A stretch of DNA of 64,000 nucleotides from Bhargavaea massiliensis (GTDB lineage Bacteria; Bacillota; Bacilli; Bacillales_A; Planococcaceae), in contig NZ_JAHBCJ010000005.1 in NCBI RefSeq assembly GCF_018390575.1, forward strand, positions 1 through 64,000, written 5' to 3'. The notes under the pieces were generated by a model that searched no databases, was not told the origin of the DNA, and saw only the letters and a list, made by a program, of their open reading frames with translations. Of the stretch, positions 16,326 to 25,389 are shown one piece after another. Position numbers and translations under genes: made by a program. Each line of letters begins with the position of its first letter. Position 1 is the stretch's first letter.

Positions 16326-16625
16326 TCAGTCGTTCAGTTTATTTCCGAATACGTGGCGTTCGAGGTTCGACAATCGCTTCAGGATGTCGAAATTCGTCGT
16401 GCCTGTCTGCTGAGGCGCCGGTGCGGATGAACGGCTTTTCAGCTCTTCGATTTCCTCGGTTAGCCGCTTGTTTTCTTCAGTGAGTGCGGCAATTTTCTTG
16501 TTGAATGCTTCATAGTCTTGGATGATTTCATCGAGAAAATGATCGACTTCGTCCGGCTTGTATCCCCGGACTCCAGTTTTGAACTCGTGTTCGAGGATTT
16601 CCTTGGCGGTCAGTTTAGTCTCCAT
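16326..16625 (-). CDS. gpsB: Cell division and peptidoglycan coordinator GpsB
   Basis: This 99-residue DivIVA-like coiled-coil protein shuttles between septum and side wall and recruits PBP1. The N-terminal lipid-binding/DivIVA domain ([29 protein letters not shown], about 6-35) is intact. A coiled coil (about 36-65) and a short C-terminal trimerisation segment ([17 protein letters not shown]) follow. Its partner PBP1 is also encoded in this window (ponA). The ypsA gene that usually precedes it is not found here. Confidence 0.95.
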   Translation of the reverse strand: METKLTAKEILEHEFKTGVRGYKPDEVDHFLDEIIQDYEAFNKKIAALTEENKRLTEEIEELKSRSSAPAPQQTGTTNFDILKRLSNLERHVFGNKLND

Positions 16626-16785
16626 GACTCTCGTCCTTCCGTCTTTGCTAGCTTCCTTAAATTATAGCATATTTTGCCCGCGGGTGTTTATCCCTGTCGG
16701 AAAGAATGGGCCTGCATGTCGGAATCTGCGCTTGCCCGGGAAATACCCGGACACTACAGTGGAATATTTCCCCGCTCCGATTTTG

Positions 16786-18033
16786 TTATTTCCCCTGTTT
16801 CCTCCGGACTCTTGCAAGGCGGATTTCGAAGCGCTCCTGCCACCGCTCTTTGCGGGAGGGTTTCAGCGCCGTCATGTTTTTCAGGAGCCCTGCCGCGCGG
16901 AGGCAGTTCATCTCCGCTTCAGGCAGCTTGCCCAGACGGTGTTCCTGCAGCTTCGCCAGCTCTTCGAGTGCCTGGAGGGTTTTCCTCTCGTCCAGACCGC
17001 CCTTGTAGGCCTGCAGAAAAGCGGATTCTGCATCTTCATAGCGCTTTTCTTTTTTCAGGAGAAAGCCGAGGTAATAATACGCTTCGTCGGTTTCGTCGAA
17101 AAAGACGTTCGTCACTTCCTCAAGCACTTCCCGGCTTTTCTCGTACGCCTTCAGATCACCGAACCATTTGCCGATGTTCGTATGGGGAAGCGGGGTTTCT
17201 TCTTCATTCTCTTTCATGAGCAGTGAGGTCAGCTTAGTGAACAGCGTGACAAGCGACAGCAGGTCCCACTCATTATGACGAAGGACGCGGAGCAGGAGGT
17301 CGGGGTTCCCGCTCCGGACAGCATCGGTATAGATAATCGGCGCGAGAAATCCCGGGACATCATCTTCCCGGTAAAAGCCGAGCACTTCTTCCTCGACTGA
17401 TTTCAGTGAAAAGCTGTCGATGCTTCCTCTCCATACGCGCCGAGTGCCCTGAAGAAGATCGATATGCGCAGGATCGGGAAGTTTCGGTAGGTGTTCGCGG
17501 TTCATTGTCCAGCGGGTCTGCAGTTGGGGCCAGTCAAAACTTTTTCCATTATAAGTGACGAGGGTGCGGCCCGGCTTCCATAGGCCCGTCTCGAACAGAA
17601 ATGCCGTCTCATGAGCCGGATCAGCCAGCACATATTGGTCGAGGGTGAACTCCTCTCCGTCCGTCGAGAGCAGGCCGGCCATGAAAATGAGCGAGCCTGT
17701 GCCCTTGAGGCCGGTTGTTTCCGTATCGAAAAACAAAAGCTTTTTCTCGTCCCCTTCCGAAAACGGATGGACGCCGTCCGAGCCGGACCAGACAGACGCC
17801 GCTTCTTCAAGCAAACCAAGCGCCAGCCCGCCGTGCACGGTATCCGCCGGGTAGTGCGTCCGTTTCAGGAAAACCGTGCCGAACTGGTTGTCGATGCGCT
17901 TCAGTCCGGCCGCTTCCCATCCTTCTGCGTATTCCGGTACGGGCGGCTTTTTAAAAGCTGCCGCCTTTACTTTTTCCGCAGGTGCCTTTTTCAGCATCTT
18001 CTTCATCTGTATCAGTCGGTTTTCATAAGACAT
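16786..18033 (-). CDS. mrfB: DnaQ-like exonuclease MrfB (YprB)
   Basis: This is a protein of about 415 residues with an RNase H-like DEDD exonuclease domain. The acidic motifs appear as LFFDTETTGLKGTG, VTYNGKSFDWP and NEWDLLSLVTL, which hold the metal-binding residues. The C-terminal part looks like tetratricopeptide repeats (YYYLGFLLKKEKRYEDAESA). In B. subtilis MrfB works with the helicase MrfA to remove mitomycin C lesions independently of UvrABC. I chose the ATG at 18033 with GGGGTGAG upstream; a GTG at 18042 overlapping the mrfA stop is possible. Confidence 0.85.
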   Translation of the reverse strand: MSYENRLIQMKKMLKKAPAEKVKAAAFKKPPVPEYAEGWEAAGLKRIDNQFGTVFLKRTHYPADTVHGGLALGLLEEAASVWSGSDGVHPFSEGDEKKLLFFDTETTGLKGTGSLIFMAGLLSTDGEEFTLDQYVLADPAHETAFLFETGLWKPGRTLVTYNGKSFDWPQLQTRWTMNREHLPKLPDPAHIDLLQGTRRVWRGSIDSFSLKSVEEEVLGFYREDDVPGFLAPIIYTDAVRSGNPDLLLRVLRHNEWDLLSLVTLFTKLTSLLMKENEEETPLPHTNIGKWFGDLKAYEKSREVLEEVTNVFFDETDEAYYYLGFLLKKEKRYEDAESAFLQAYKGGLDERKTLQALEELAKLQEHRLGKLPEAEMNCLRAAGLLKNMTALKPSRKERWQERFEIRLARVRRKQGK

Positions 18034-18038
18034 GCCAC

Positions 18039-20309
18039 TCACCCCGCAAGCTTTCTGAGAAGCTCCGCGACACGGCGCTTAATGTTCCCGCCGGATTCCT
18101 GGGCGCCGATGCAGACCGGGCAACCGGATTCGCACGGGCAATGTTCTACATGGCCCGCCGTCTGCTCGAGCAGGTCCGGCCACATGCGGTGGATCCGCTT
18201 ACTGAGCCCGATGCCGCCCGGATAGCTGTCATAGACGAAGAACGTCGGCCGCTTCGTATGGACCGCTTTTACCTGAGGGACGACATGGATGTCGGAGCGG
18301 TCGCAACTGACAAACAGTGGGATGAATGAATGCATTGCATATGCCGCTCCTGTCATCGTGTCGGTCAGGTCGGATTCCGTCCAGTCCACCGGCCGCTCGA
18401 ACGACAGCCAGGCGGAAGACGTGTGCATTTCTTCTGCCGGAAGCGTGATCGGCCCGGAACCGATATTGTCATGGGTGTCGAAACGGATCTTTTTAAAGAT
18501 GGTCGGCATGGCCAGCACCGCGATGTCTCCAAACGATTCCGTGTGGCCGTCCCGCTCTTCGAATTCATCTTCCGCGATGACCTTAAGCTCGACGGCCAGG
18601 TTGGCATCGGTAAAGTAGTCCACATCGACTTCCCGAACATAAGCCTTCTTTTCTTCCCAGTCGAGTTCTTCGACCTGGTATTGGGTCCCCTGGTGGATGT
18701 AAATCGCTTCTTCGTGAAGGAGTGTCATCGCGCTGTAGCGGTCCATCTCACCGATGACCGTCGTGTCGCGCGGGACCGACTTGTCGATGATGATGACGTT
18801 TTCCTGCGAAGCGGACCGCAGGCTGATCTCGCTTGCCGGGAAGCGCTCGCTCATCCAATGCCACTTGTCTCCGGCCTGGACGAGTATGCCCTCTGACGCG
18901 AGGAAAGCAAGCAGCTCCTGCACGTCAAACTCGCCGTACTGTTCGTCAAGCGTGAACGGCAGTTCGAACGACGCACACTTCAGGTGGTCCATGAGGATGA
19001 GGATGTTGTCCGGATGAATGCGCGCCTCTTCCGGCGATTGGCCGAACAAGTACTCCGGATGGTCGATCACATACTGGTCAAGCGGCAGCGACTGGGCGAC
19101 GTAGATGATCAGCGCCTCGTCCTGCCGGCGGCCGGCACGTCCCGCCTGCTGCCAGGCACTCGCGATGTTGCCCGGATAGCCGGTCATGATGCACGCCTGA
19201 AGCTGGCCGATGTCGACCCCGAGCTCGAGTGCGTTCGTCGAGACGACTGTCTTGATGTCGCCGTTCCGGAGGCCCTTCTCGATCTCCCGCCGCTCCGACG
19301 GCAGATAGCCGCCCCGGTAGCCGCGGATCGTCGTGTCCGACAGCTTCTTTTTCGTCATCTCTTTCATATAAGTCACCAGCATCTCGACACGCACCCGGCT
19401 TTTGGCGAATACAATGGTCTGGATGTTCTCCTGGTAAAGCCTGCGGGCAAGGTCGCGCACTTCAAGCACAGCAGACCTCCGGATACCGAATGTCGGATGC
19501 ACGACAGGGGGATTGTAAAAGATGAAATGCTTTTTCCCCGCCGGCGCCCCGTTGTCCGCGATCAGTGCCATCTCCCGGTTTGCGAGCGATTTCGCGAGCT
19601 CCCTCGGGTTTGCAATCGTGGCGGACGTGCAGATGACAACCGGGTCACTGCCGTAATAGCGCGCAATCCGAATCAGCCTGCGTAGCACATGAGAAACATG
19701 GCTGCCGAAGACCCCTTTATACGTATGAAGCTCGTCGATTACGATATACTTCAGATTTTCAAAGAGCGATACCCATTTTGTATGATGGGGCAAGATGCCG
19801 GAGTGGAGCATGTCCGGATTTGTCATGATGATATGGCCCGACTTCCGGACTTTCTGCCGGATGCCCGGGCTCGTGTCGCCGTCGTACGTGTGGCTGAGGA
19901 TTTCCTCCCCGCTTTCCTCGATCAGCCTGTGAAGGTCCGCCATCTGGTCCTGTGCGAGGGCTTTTGTCGGGAACAGATAAAGCGCGCGGGACGAACGGTC
20001 TTCCAGCACCGACTGCAGGACGGGCAGATGGTAGCAGAGGGACTTACCCGAAGCGGTCGGTGTTACGGCAGTAAACGAGCTCCCCGAAAAAGCCAGGTCG
20101 AATGCTTCCCGCTGATGTGTATAGAGCCGGCTGATTCCCCGCGACTCGAGCGCTTTCCGGATTGACGGATGGAGCCTCTCCGGAAACGGCGCGTAGCGCG
20201 CCTCCTTCCCTTCGATCACGCGATGATGCCGGATCGACTCGCGCATTTCCGGATCCGCCAGCCAATCACCGACCAGTTCACTGATGGTCTTTTGCTTGTT
20301 TAGCACCAT
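18039..20309 (-). CDS. mrfA: DEAD-box helicase MrfA (YprA)
   Basis: This is a 756-residue superfamily 2 helicase with Walker A PTASGKSL (84-91), the DELH box (IDELHTYKG), TSATI (motif III), and QQAGRAGRR (motif VI). The C-terminal MZB/DUF1998 domain has the four-cysteine zinc site CPCESGCPVC near the end. The B. subtilis orthologue is a 3'-5' helicase for mitomycin adduct repair together with MrfB. It lies directly before mrfB, with stop and start touching, which supports co-translation. It overlaps the end of yppE by 32 bases. Confidence 0.9.
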   Translation of the reverse strand: MVLNKQKTISELVGDWLADPEMRESIRHHRVIEGKEARYAPFPERLHPSIRKALESRGISRLYTHQREAFDLAFSGSSFTAVTPTASGKSLCYHLPVLQSVLEDRSSRALYLFPTKALAQDQMADLHRLIEESGEEILSHTYDGDTSPGIRQKVRKSGHIIMTNPDMLHSGILPHHTKWVSLFENLKYIVIDELHTYKGVFGSHVSHVLRRLIRIARYYGSDPVVICTSATIANPRELAKSLANREMALIADNGAPAGKKHFIFYNPPVVHPTFGIRRSAVLEVRDLARRLYQENIQTIVFAKSRVRVEMLVTYMKEMTKKKLSDTTIRGYRGGYLPSERREIEKGLRNGDIKTVVSTNALELGVDIGQLQACIMTGYPGNIASAWQQAGRAGRRQDEALIIYVAQSLPLDQYVIDHPEYLFGQSPEEARIHPDNILILMDHLKCASFELPFTLDEQYGEFDVQELLAFLASEGILVQAGDKWHWMSERFPASEISLRSASQENVIIIDKSVPRDTTVIGEMDRYSAMTLLHEEAIYIHQGTQYQVEELDWEEKKAYVREVDVDYFTDANLAVELKVIAEDEFEERDGHTESFGDIAVLAMPTIFKKIRFDTHDNIGSGPITLPAEEMHTSSAWLSFERPVDWTESDLTDTMTGAAYAMHSFIPLFVSCDRSDIHVVPQVKAVHTKRPTFFVYDSYPGGIGLSKRIHRMWPDLLEQTAGHVEHCPCESGCPVCIGAQESGGNIKRRVAELLRKLAG

Positions 20310-20664
20310 CCGCCCCCTCCTTCATCGCCGTCATCATTGTTTTCAGCAAATACTCCACAGACTGGATTGAATCGTAAAAACGCTTTTTTCCGGTTTTCGG
20401 ATAAAACGACTGGACAACAAACTGTGTCATCATGTCTGCCGCGTTTTCAATCTGCGCTTCCCGCACATGTTTCGGACGATCTTGCCGGATCCATTCCTTT
20501 GATCGGTTCTGCCACTCTGCAATCCGTTCGTGGACTTGGTCCGCGTATGGCTTGACCTCAGCGAAAAAGTCCGGCTCCCGCTCCTCTTCCCTCATGCGGG
20601 CATGGCGTGGCCGGCATTTGCCGCATTCATCCAGCAGCTTTAAAGTCAGTTCATCAAGTTTCAT
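20278..20664 (-). CDS. DUF1798 family protein (YppE-like)
   Basis: This small 128-residue helical protein matches the YppE family by sequence character (NAADMMTQFVVQSFYPKTGKK, YSIQS-like end) and by its place next to recU/ponA. The function is unknown. The start ATG has AAGGAAG in front. The 3' end overlaps the MrfA gene, so it forms an operon with mrfA-mrfB here. It is transcribed away from recU. Confidence 0.75.
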   Translation of the reverse strand: MKLDELTLKLLDECGKCRPRHARMREEEREPDFFAEVKPYADQVHERIAEWQNRSKEWIRQDRPKHVREAQIENAADMMTQFVVQSFYPKTGKKRFYDSIQSVEYLLKTMMTAMKEGADGAKQAKDHQ

Positions 20665-20852
20665 ATATAGGTCTTCCTTTTTAGTTGGTTTTCTTCATCC
20701 TACCAAATATGATAGGAAGTGACCACCAAGAGGGGAACAGACATTCCTCGGACAGCACTTGTAAAAAACATCCATCCCGGCGGCCGCAACCCCGGACTGC
20801 CATAAGCCGTCCTATGAATGTGGTATGATAGGTGGAATGCGAGGTGAGAAAG

Positions 20853-21458
20853 ATGGCAATTCGCTATCCCGGCGGAAGAAAGTATACTCCGGCCGAAAAG
20901 CCCGCGGTGAAGTCTGCGAAAAAAGACTACTCGTTCAGCAATAGGGGTAAGACATTGGAGGACGAATTGGACGAGTCCAATGCCTACTATCTCGCAAACG
21001 GCATCGCGGTCATCCACAAAAAACCCGTACCCGTCCAGATTGTGAAGGTCGACTATCCGTCACGAAGTGCAGCGGTTATCCGCGAAGCATACTTCAAGAC
21101 ACCCTCGACGACCGACTATAACGGGATCTACCACGGCCATCATATTGATTTTGACGCGAAGGAGACCGGAGTCAGCTCCTCTTTTCCGCTGAAGAACATT
21201 CACGAGCACCAGATTGAACATATGAGGAGCGTAACGGACCAGGGAGGTTTTGCTTTCCTGATCGTCAAGTTCACAGAAACCGAACGTTATTTTATCGTCC
21301 CGTTCAATCTGGTCGACCGTGCATGGAAGCGGATGAAGGACGGAGGCCGGAAATCGATTCCGGTCGCCGAACTGGAGGATGAGGCCGTCGAGTTCAATGC
21401 CGGATTCCGGCCGAGGCTCGACTATCTGGGCGCCATCGCGAAATTAGGCATTTCTTGA
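20853..21458 (+). CDS. recU: Holliday junction resolvase RecU
   Basis: This 201-residue enzyme cleaves four-way junctions during recombination and chromosome segregation. The sequence has the N-terminal MAIRYPGGRKY motif, NRGKTLEDELDESNAYY, the catalytic segment YNGIYHGHHIDFDAKET and LKNIHEHQIEHM. The start is the ATG at 20853 with GAGGTGA upstream. A TATGAT -10 lies at 20824-20829. It is 24 bases ahead of ponA, the conserved recU-ponA operon. Confidence 0.95.
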   Translation: MAIRYPGGRKYTPAEKPAVKSAKKDYSFSNRGKTLEDELDESNAYYLANGIAVIHKKPVPVQIVKVDYPSRSAAVIREAYFKTPSTTDYNGIYHGHHIDFDAKETGVSSSFPLKNIHEHQIEHMRSVTDQGGFAFLIVKFTETERYFIVPFNLVDRAWKRMKDGGRKSIPVAELEDEAVEFNAGFRPRLDYLGAIAKLGIS

Positions 21459-21482
21459 CGCAATAGAAAGAGAGGAAAACCT

Positions 21483-24224
21483 ATGAGTGACCAGTTTCAA
21501 TCACGCTCCGAGAGGCGGAAGCAGCAGGAGCAGGCCCGCAAGACGGACCGCAAAAGCACCAAAAAAACCGGGAACAAAAAGAAAAAGCCCACCTTGAAAA
21601 CAATCCTGAAAATTGCCGTCCTCGTGGCGGTCATCGGATTCGTATTCGGGGCCGGTCTGTTCACCTACTACGCAGCGACCGCTCCCGACCTGGACGAAGA
21701 GTCGCTGAAGGACCCGCTAGCCTCGGAGCTTTATGTGGAAGGCTCGGATGAACCGCTCCTTACACTTGGGCCTGAAAATCGGGAGTACGTGGAATACGAG
21801 CACATTCCCCAAATCATGGAAGACGCCATTCTCGCCACCGAGGATGTCCGTTTCTACAAGCACCACGGCATGGACCTGTGGCGGCTTGGCGGAGCGGTGC
21901 TTGCCAACTTCCGGGACGGCTTCGGCGCACAGGGCGCGAGCACAATTTCCCAGCAAGTGGTAAAGAACTCTTTTCTCCAGAACGAAAAAACGCTGAAGCG
22001 GAAAGCCCAGGAAGCTTGGCTCGCCTTCCAGCTCGAGCGGAAATACGAAAAAGAAGAAATTTTCGAGATGTACTTCAACAAAGTTCTTATGACAGATAAC
22101 ATTTACGGCTTCGGTACGGCGGCCGAACAGTTCTACGGCAAGGAGCCGGAAGAACTCAAGCTGCACGAAGCGGCCCTACTGGCGGGAATGCCACAAAGTC
22201 CGAACCGCTATAACCCGTACCGTCATCCCGAGCGCGCCGAAAAGCGCCGGAACATCGTCCTTGGCCTGATGGTCCAGCACGGAAAGATTTCCCAGGAACA
22301 GGCGGATGCGGCAAAAGAGGTGCCGGTCACAGAAGGGCTGATCCCTCCTGAGGAGCAGAAACATCACGGCAGCAACAAATATGCAGCGTTTGTCGATATG
22401 GTGAGAGAAGAGCTTGAAGAACATGACCTTTCCATTGCCGACGGACTGAAGATTTACACCACCCTGGATCCGTCAGCACAGGAAACGGTCGAATCCACCA
22501 TCACCCATGAAAAGATTCCGGGCGAAGCGTCCTCCAGTGCAGTGGTGATCGATACAAAGACCGGCGGCGTCAAGGCGGTTGCCGGACGGCCCGATTATAA
22601 ACCACGCGATAAAAACCTTGCATTGGTGACGAGCCGTTCCGTAGGTTCAACAATCAAGCCGATCCTGGATTACGGCCCTGCCATCGAGTACCTCGACTGG
22701 TCAACCGGCCAGACGGTAGATGACACGCGCAGAACGTATAAAGGCAGCGACCAGGTGATCCGAAATGCGAACGGCCGCTACCTTGGCAAAATGACCATGC
22801 GCAAAGCGCTTTATCTGTCCCAGAACGTACCGGCTATATCGACCTTCGAGGAAGTCGGTGCTGAGAAAGCGGCCGATTTTGCAAAGAAAGTCGGAATCGA
22901 TGTTGAAAGCCCCAATCCATCTTCCGCTTTGGGCGGCGGCGTAGGAGCTTCCCCGCTCCAGATGGCCAGCGCCTATGCGGCATTCGGCAACGGCGGAATG
23001 TATACCGAACCATACACGATCACAAAGGTCGTCCTGCGTGACGGAAAGACGGAACGCGATCTCAACCCGAAACCGGTCAGTGCCATGAAGGACTCTACCG
23101 CCTACATGATTACGGACGTTCTTCGGGATGTGGTGAAGAATCCGCAGGGCACGGCTTACAGCAACGTGAAGTCACACGGCCTGGACGTGGCCGGCAAGAC
23201 CGGTACGACCAACTATGACACGAAAACATTCGAGGAACGATTCAGCGGCCAGAAAATGGCGGTTCCGGACAGCTGGTTTGTCGGCTATACGCCGGAATAC
23301 TCCATTGCCGTCTGGACGGGACATGAGGACTACTACACACCGCTAACCGAGTGGGAAGAGCGTTGGTTCCCTCAAAGAGCCTTTTCTGAAATTCTAGGCG
23401 ACCTCGCCCAGCGCGGTGAACACACGTCGTTCAAGAAACCGAAATCCGTCGTGGAAGCGACGATCGAAATCGGCACAGATCCTCTCCGGCTTGCAAGCGA
23501 CTGGACACCGTCCGACCGGAAGAGCACGGAACTATTTGTCCGGGGCACAGTCCCTGAACGGGTGTCCAAAAAGTACGAGCCAAAGGAAGAGGAAAAAGAA
23601 ACACTCCCGGCGCCAACCGGTCTGAGCGCAGACTATGACGAAGCACAAAATCTCGTCCGCCTCAGCTGGAACCACGAAGGCGGAGAAGATGTCGAATTCG
23701 CGGTGACCTACAATGTCGACGGCGGCAGTGCCAAAAACCTGACCACCACCACGGAAAAGGCCGCGGCAGCCACCGGAGTCGAACCGGGCAAGACGTATAC
23801 GTTCTCGGTTGTGGCTAAATCCGGAGACGCCACCAGCGCCCCTGCCACCGTCTCCATCCAGATCGGAGGCGCCCCTGAAGAAGAACAACCGGAAGAACCT
23901 GAAGAAAATGAACAGGAACCGGATGAAAACGAGCAGGAGCCTGGCGAAAACGAACAGGAACCGGATGAAGAGGAACAGGGCGACGGCGGCAACGCTGAAA
24001 ACCCCGGAAACCAAAATCCGGGCCAAGGCCAGGGTGACGGTTCCGGCAACCAAGGCAACCCGAACAACGGCCAAGGCGGCCAGGGCGGACAGGACGGCTC
24101 AGGCAACCAAGGCGGCGGACAGCAGCAGAACCCTGGCGGACAGGGCGGTCAGACCAACCCCGGAAACGGCAATGGCAACGATGACCAAAACGGAGACGGG
24201 GACGGCGAAGACCAGAATCCTTAA
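21483..24224 (+). CDS. ponA: Class A penicillin-binding protein 1
   Basis: This 913-residue enzyme polymerises and cross-links peptidoglycan at the outer membrane face. The basic N-terminus is followed by a transmembrane helix (about 39-62). A GT51 glycosyltransferase comes next with Glu120 in ATEDVRFYKHHG. The transpeptidase has Ser389 in STIK, the SQN motif, and Lys572 in KTGT. A fibronectin type III domain (about 705-795) precedes a disordered tail rich in Glu/Pro/Asn and then Gly/Asn/Gln. The Gln/Gly/Asn tail resembles that of B. subtilis PBP1. It is the expected GpsB partner. Confidence 0.95.
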   Translation: MSDQFQSRSERRKQQEQARKTDRKSTKKTGNKKKKPTLKTILKIAVLVAVIGFVFGAGLFTYYAATAPDLDEESLKDPLASELYVEGSDEPLLTLGPENREYVEYEHIPQIMEDAILATEDVRFYKHHGMDLWRLGGAVLANFRDGFGAQGASTISQQVVKNSFLQNEKTLKRKAQEAWLAFQLERKYEKEEIFEMYFNKVLMTDNIYGFGTAAEQFYGKEPEELKLHEAALLAGMPQSPNRYNPYRHPERAEKRRNIVLGLMVQHGKISQEQADAAKEVPVTEGLIPPEEQKHHGSNKYAAFVDMVREELEEHDLSIADGLKIYTTLDPSAQETVESTITHEKIPGEASSSAVVIDTKTGGVKAVAGRPDYKPRDKNLALVTSRSVGSTIKPILDYGPAIEYLDWSTGQTVDDTRRTYKGSDQVIRNANGRYLGKMTMRKALYLSQNVPAISTFEEVGAEKAADFAKKVGIDVESPNPSSALGGGVGASPLQMASAYAAFGNGGMYTEPYTITKVVLRDGKTERDLNPKPVSAMKDSTAYMITDVLRDVVKNPQGTAYSNVKSHGLDVAGKTGTTNYDTKTFEERFSGQKMAVPDSWFVGYTPEYSIAVWTGHEDYYTPLTEWEERWFPQRAFSEILGDLAQRGEHTSFKKPKSVVEATIEIGTDPLRLASDWTPSDRKSTELFVRGTVPERVSKKYEPKEEEKETLPAPTGLSADYDEAQNLVRLSWNHEGGEDVEFAVTYNVDGGSAKNLTTTTEKAAAATGVEPGKTYTFSVVAKSGDATSAPATVSIQIGGAPEEEQPEEPEENEQEPDENEQEPGENEQEPDEEEQGDGGNAENPGNQNPGQGQGDGSGNQGNPNNGQGGQGGQDGSGNQGGGQQQNPGGQGGQTNPGNGNGNDDQNGDGDGEDQNP

Positions 24225-24231
24225 TCAAGGC

Positions 24232-24418
24232 GGGGCCGTCCGAAAAGTCGGATTCAGCACATGATATAGCAAACGGCACGGACGCCGGGAGACACCTGCG
24301 GGAAAAGCCGGGCTGTCGAGACCCGCTTTACGCGGGGCTCGGCGCCGGCCCGCGGTAAGCGACCAGAGTCCGTGCCGTTTGCTGTTTTTATCGTATTAAT
24401 AACTTATTGGACAGCCCC
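24232..24418. mobile_element. MITE-like 187-bp element, copy 1
   Basis: The ends are GGGGCCGTCCGAAAAGTC and the complement of GGGGCTGTCCAATAAGTT, forming imperfect 18-bp terminal inverted repeats. Inside, 24268-24283 and 24368-24383 are a perfect 16-bp inverted repeat, followed by GTTTTTATC. It differs from the copy at 58421-58607 at only three positions. It contains no gene. It starts 7 bases after the ponA stop. No target duplication is evident. Confidence 0.85.
24368..24390 (+). terminator. Probable ponA terminator supplied by the MITE
   Basis: The distal arm of the 16-bp inverted repeat (24268-24283 with 24368-24383) is directly followed by GTTTTTA. No other terminator-like structure lies between the ponA stop and this point. 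Confidence 0.5.
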
Positions 24419-24423
24419 GTTTT

Positions 24424-24565
24424 TTCGTATGGAGTAGGAACCGTTTCACTTTTCGTACGCGAACTTCTTGGATTCGTAAGCAAATCCGTGAGTGCGCCTC
24501 TTTTCATACGCGAACTTCTTGATTTCGTATGCAAACCTGCCCCCCTTTTTTCATACGAGAACTTC
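24424..24565. repeat. Repeat array 3 (TTCGTA/TTCATA core, paired 21-bp spacing)
   Basis: TTCRTA cores start at 24424, 24452, 24473, 24503, 24524 and 24550. Two pairs (24452/24473 and 24503/24524) are exactly 21 apart. A larger unit of 51 bases repeats: TACGCGAACTTCTTG followed by TTCGTA and GCAAA. It fills the space between the MITE and the nth terminator. Confidence 0.75.
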
Positions 24566-24606
24566 CAAGCCGCTCCACTTTCCATGCCATCCAGCTTCCA
24601 AACGAA

Positions 24607-24644
24607 AAACCCGGAATTGCCTTGTCATCGGCAATTCCGGGTTT
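24607..24644 (-). terminator. Terminator of nth
   Basis: AAACCCGGAATTGCC and GGCAATTCCGGGTTT form a 15-bp stem with an 8-base loop. On the minus strand it is followed by TTCGTTT. Confidence 0.85.
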
Positions 24645-24650
24645 CTTCAT

Positions 24651-25319
24651 TTATTCGGCGTCTTCCTCTTTTTTGTTGAGCCCCATGCGCTTGCGGCCTT
24701 CGCGGCACATGTTGAGGATCGGGCAGATGCCGCATTCGGGTCCTTTCGCTTTGCAGAAGTAGCGCCCGAAGAAGATCAGCTGGTGGTGGGTCTGGGACCA
24801 TTCGTCTTCCGGTGTCCAGCGCATCAGTTTCTGCTCCACTTCAAGCGGGCTGTCTTTCCAGCGATTTAAACCGAGCCGCTTGGAGACCCGTTCCACGTGC
24901 GTGTCGACGGCAAATGCAGGTACGCCGTACGCGACGGAGACGACGACGTTTGCGGTCTTGCGGCCGACTCCGGGCAGCGTCGTGAGGGTGTCCCGGTCGT
25001 CCGGGACGATGCCGCCGTACTTCTCGAGCAGGATTTCGCTCATCGCCCGGATGTTCTTGGCTTTGTTGCGGAACAGGCCGATTGAGCGGATGTCGTTTTG
25101 AAGTTCCTCCAGCGGCACACCCAGGTAGTCTTCCGGGCGTTTATATTTTTGGAAAAGGTCTTTTGTCACCCGGTTGACCAGTGCGTCGGTGCACTGGGCC
25201 GACAGCATCGTTGCCACCAGCAGCTCGAACGGATTGTCGTGGACGAGTTCGCAGTGCGCATCCGGATACATGTCGGCGATTTCTTCACGGCATACATTCC
25301 ATTGGGCTTTCGTCAGCAT
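24651..25319 (-). CDS. nth: Endonuclease III
   Basis: This 222-residue DNA glycosylase/AP lyase removes oxidised pyrimidines. The helix-hairpin-helix LPGVGRKTANVVV holds the catalytic lysine, and DTHVERV holds the catalytic aspartate. Four cysteines near the end (YFCKAKGPECGICPILNMC) form the [4Fe-4S] site. It is last in the aspB-asnS-dnaD-nth cluster and ends in a strong terminator. Confidence 0.96.
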   Translation of the reverse strand: MLTKAQWNVCREEIADMYPDAHCELVHDNPFELLVATMLSAQCTDALVNRVTKDLFQKYKRPEDYLGVPLEELQNDIRSIGLFRNKAKNIRAMSEILLEKYGGIVPDDRDTLTTLPGVGRKTANVVVSVAYGVPAFAVDTHVERVSKRLGLNRWKDSPLEVEQKLMRWTPEDEWSQTHHQLIFFGRYFCKAKGPECGICPILNMCREGRKRMGLNKKEEDAE

Positions 25320-25389
25320 GTCCTTGTCCTTTCTGAAATGGCCGGCTCCCCATTAGAGGGAGCCGGCCATCCGGTTGTTGGCTTGCCGG

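Noticed and set aside
24225-24264. Shared peptide GAVRKVGFST at both MITE copies as a gene
   Set aside because: It is the accidental translation of the first bases of the element.
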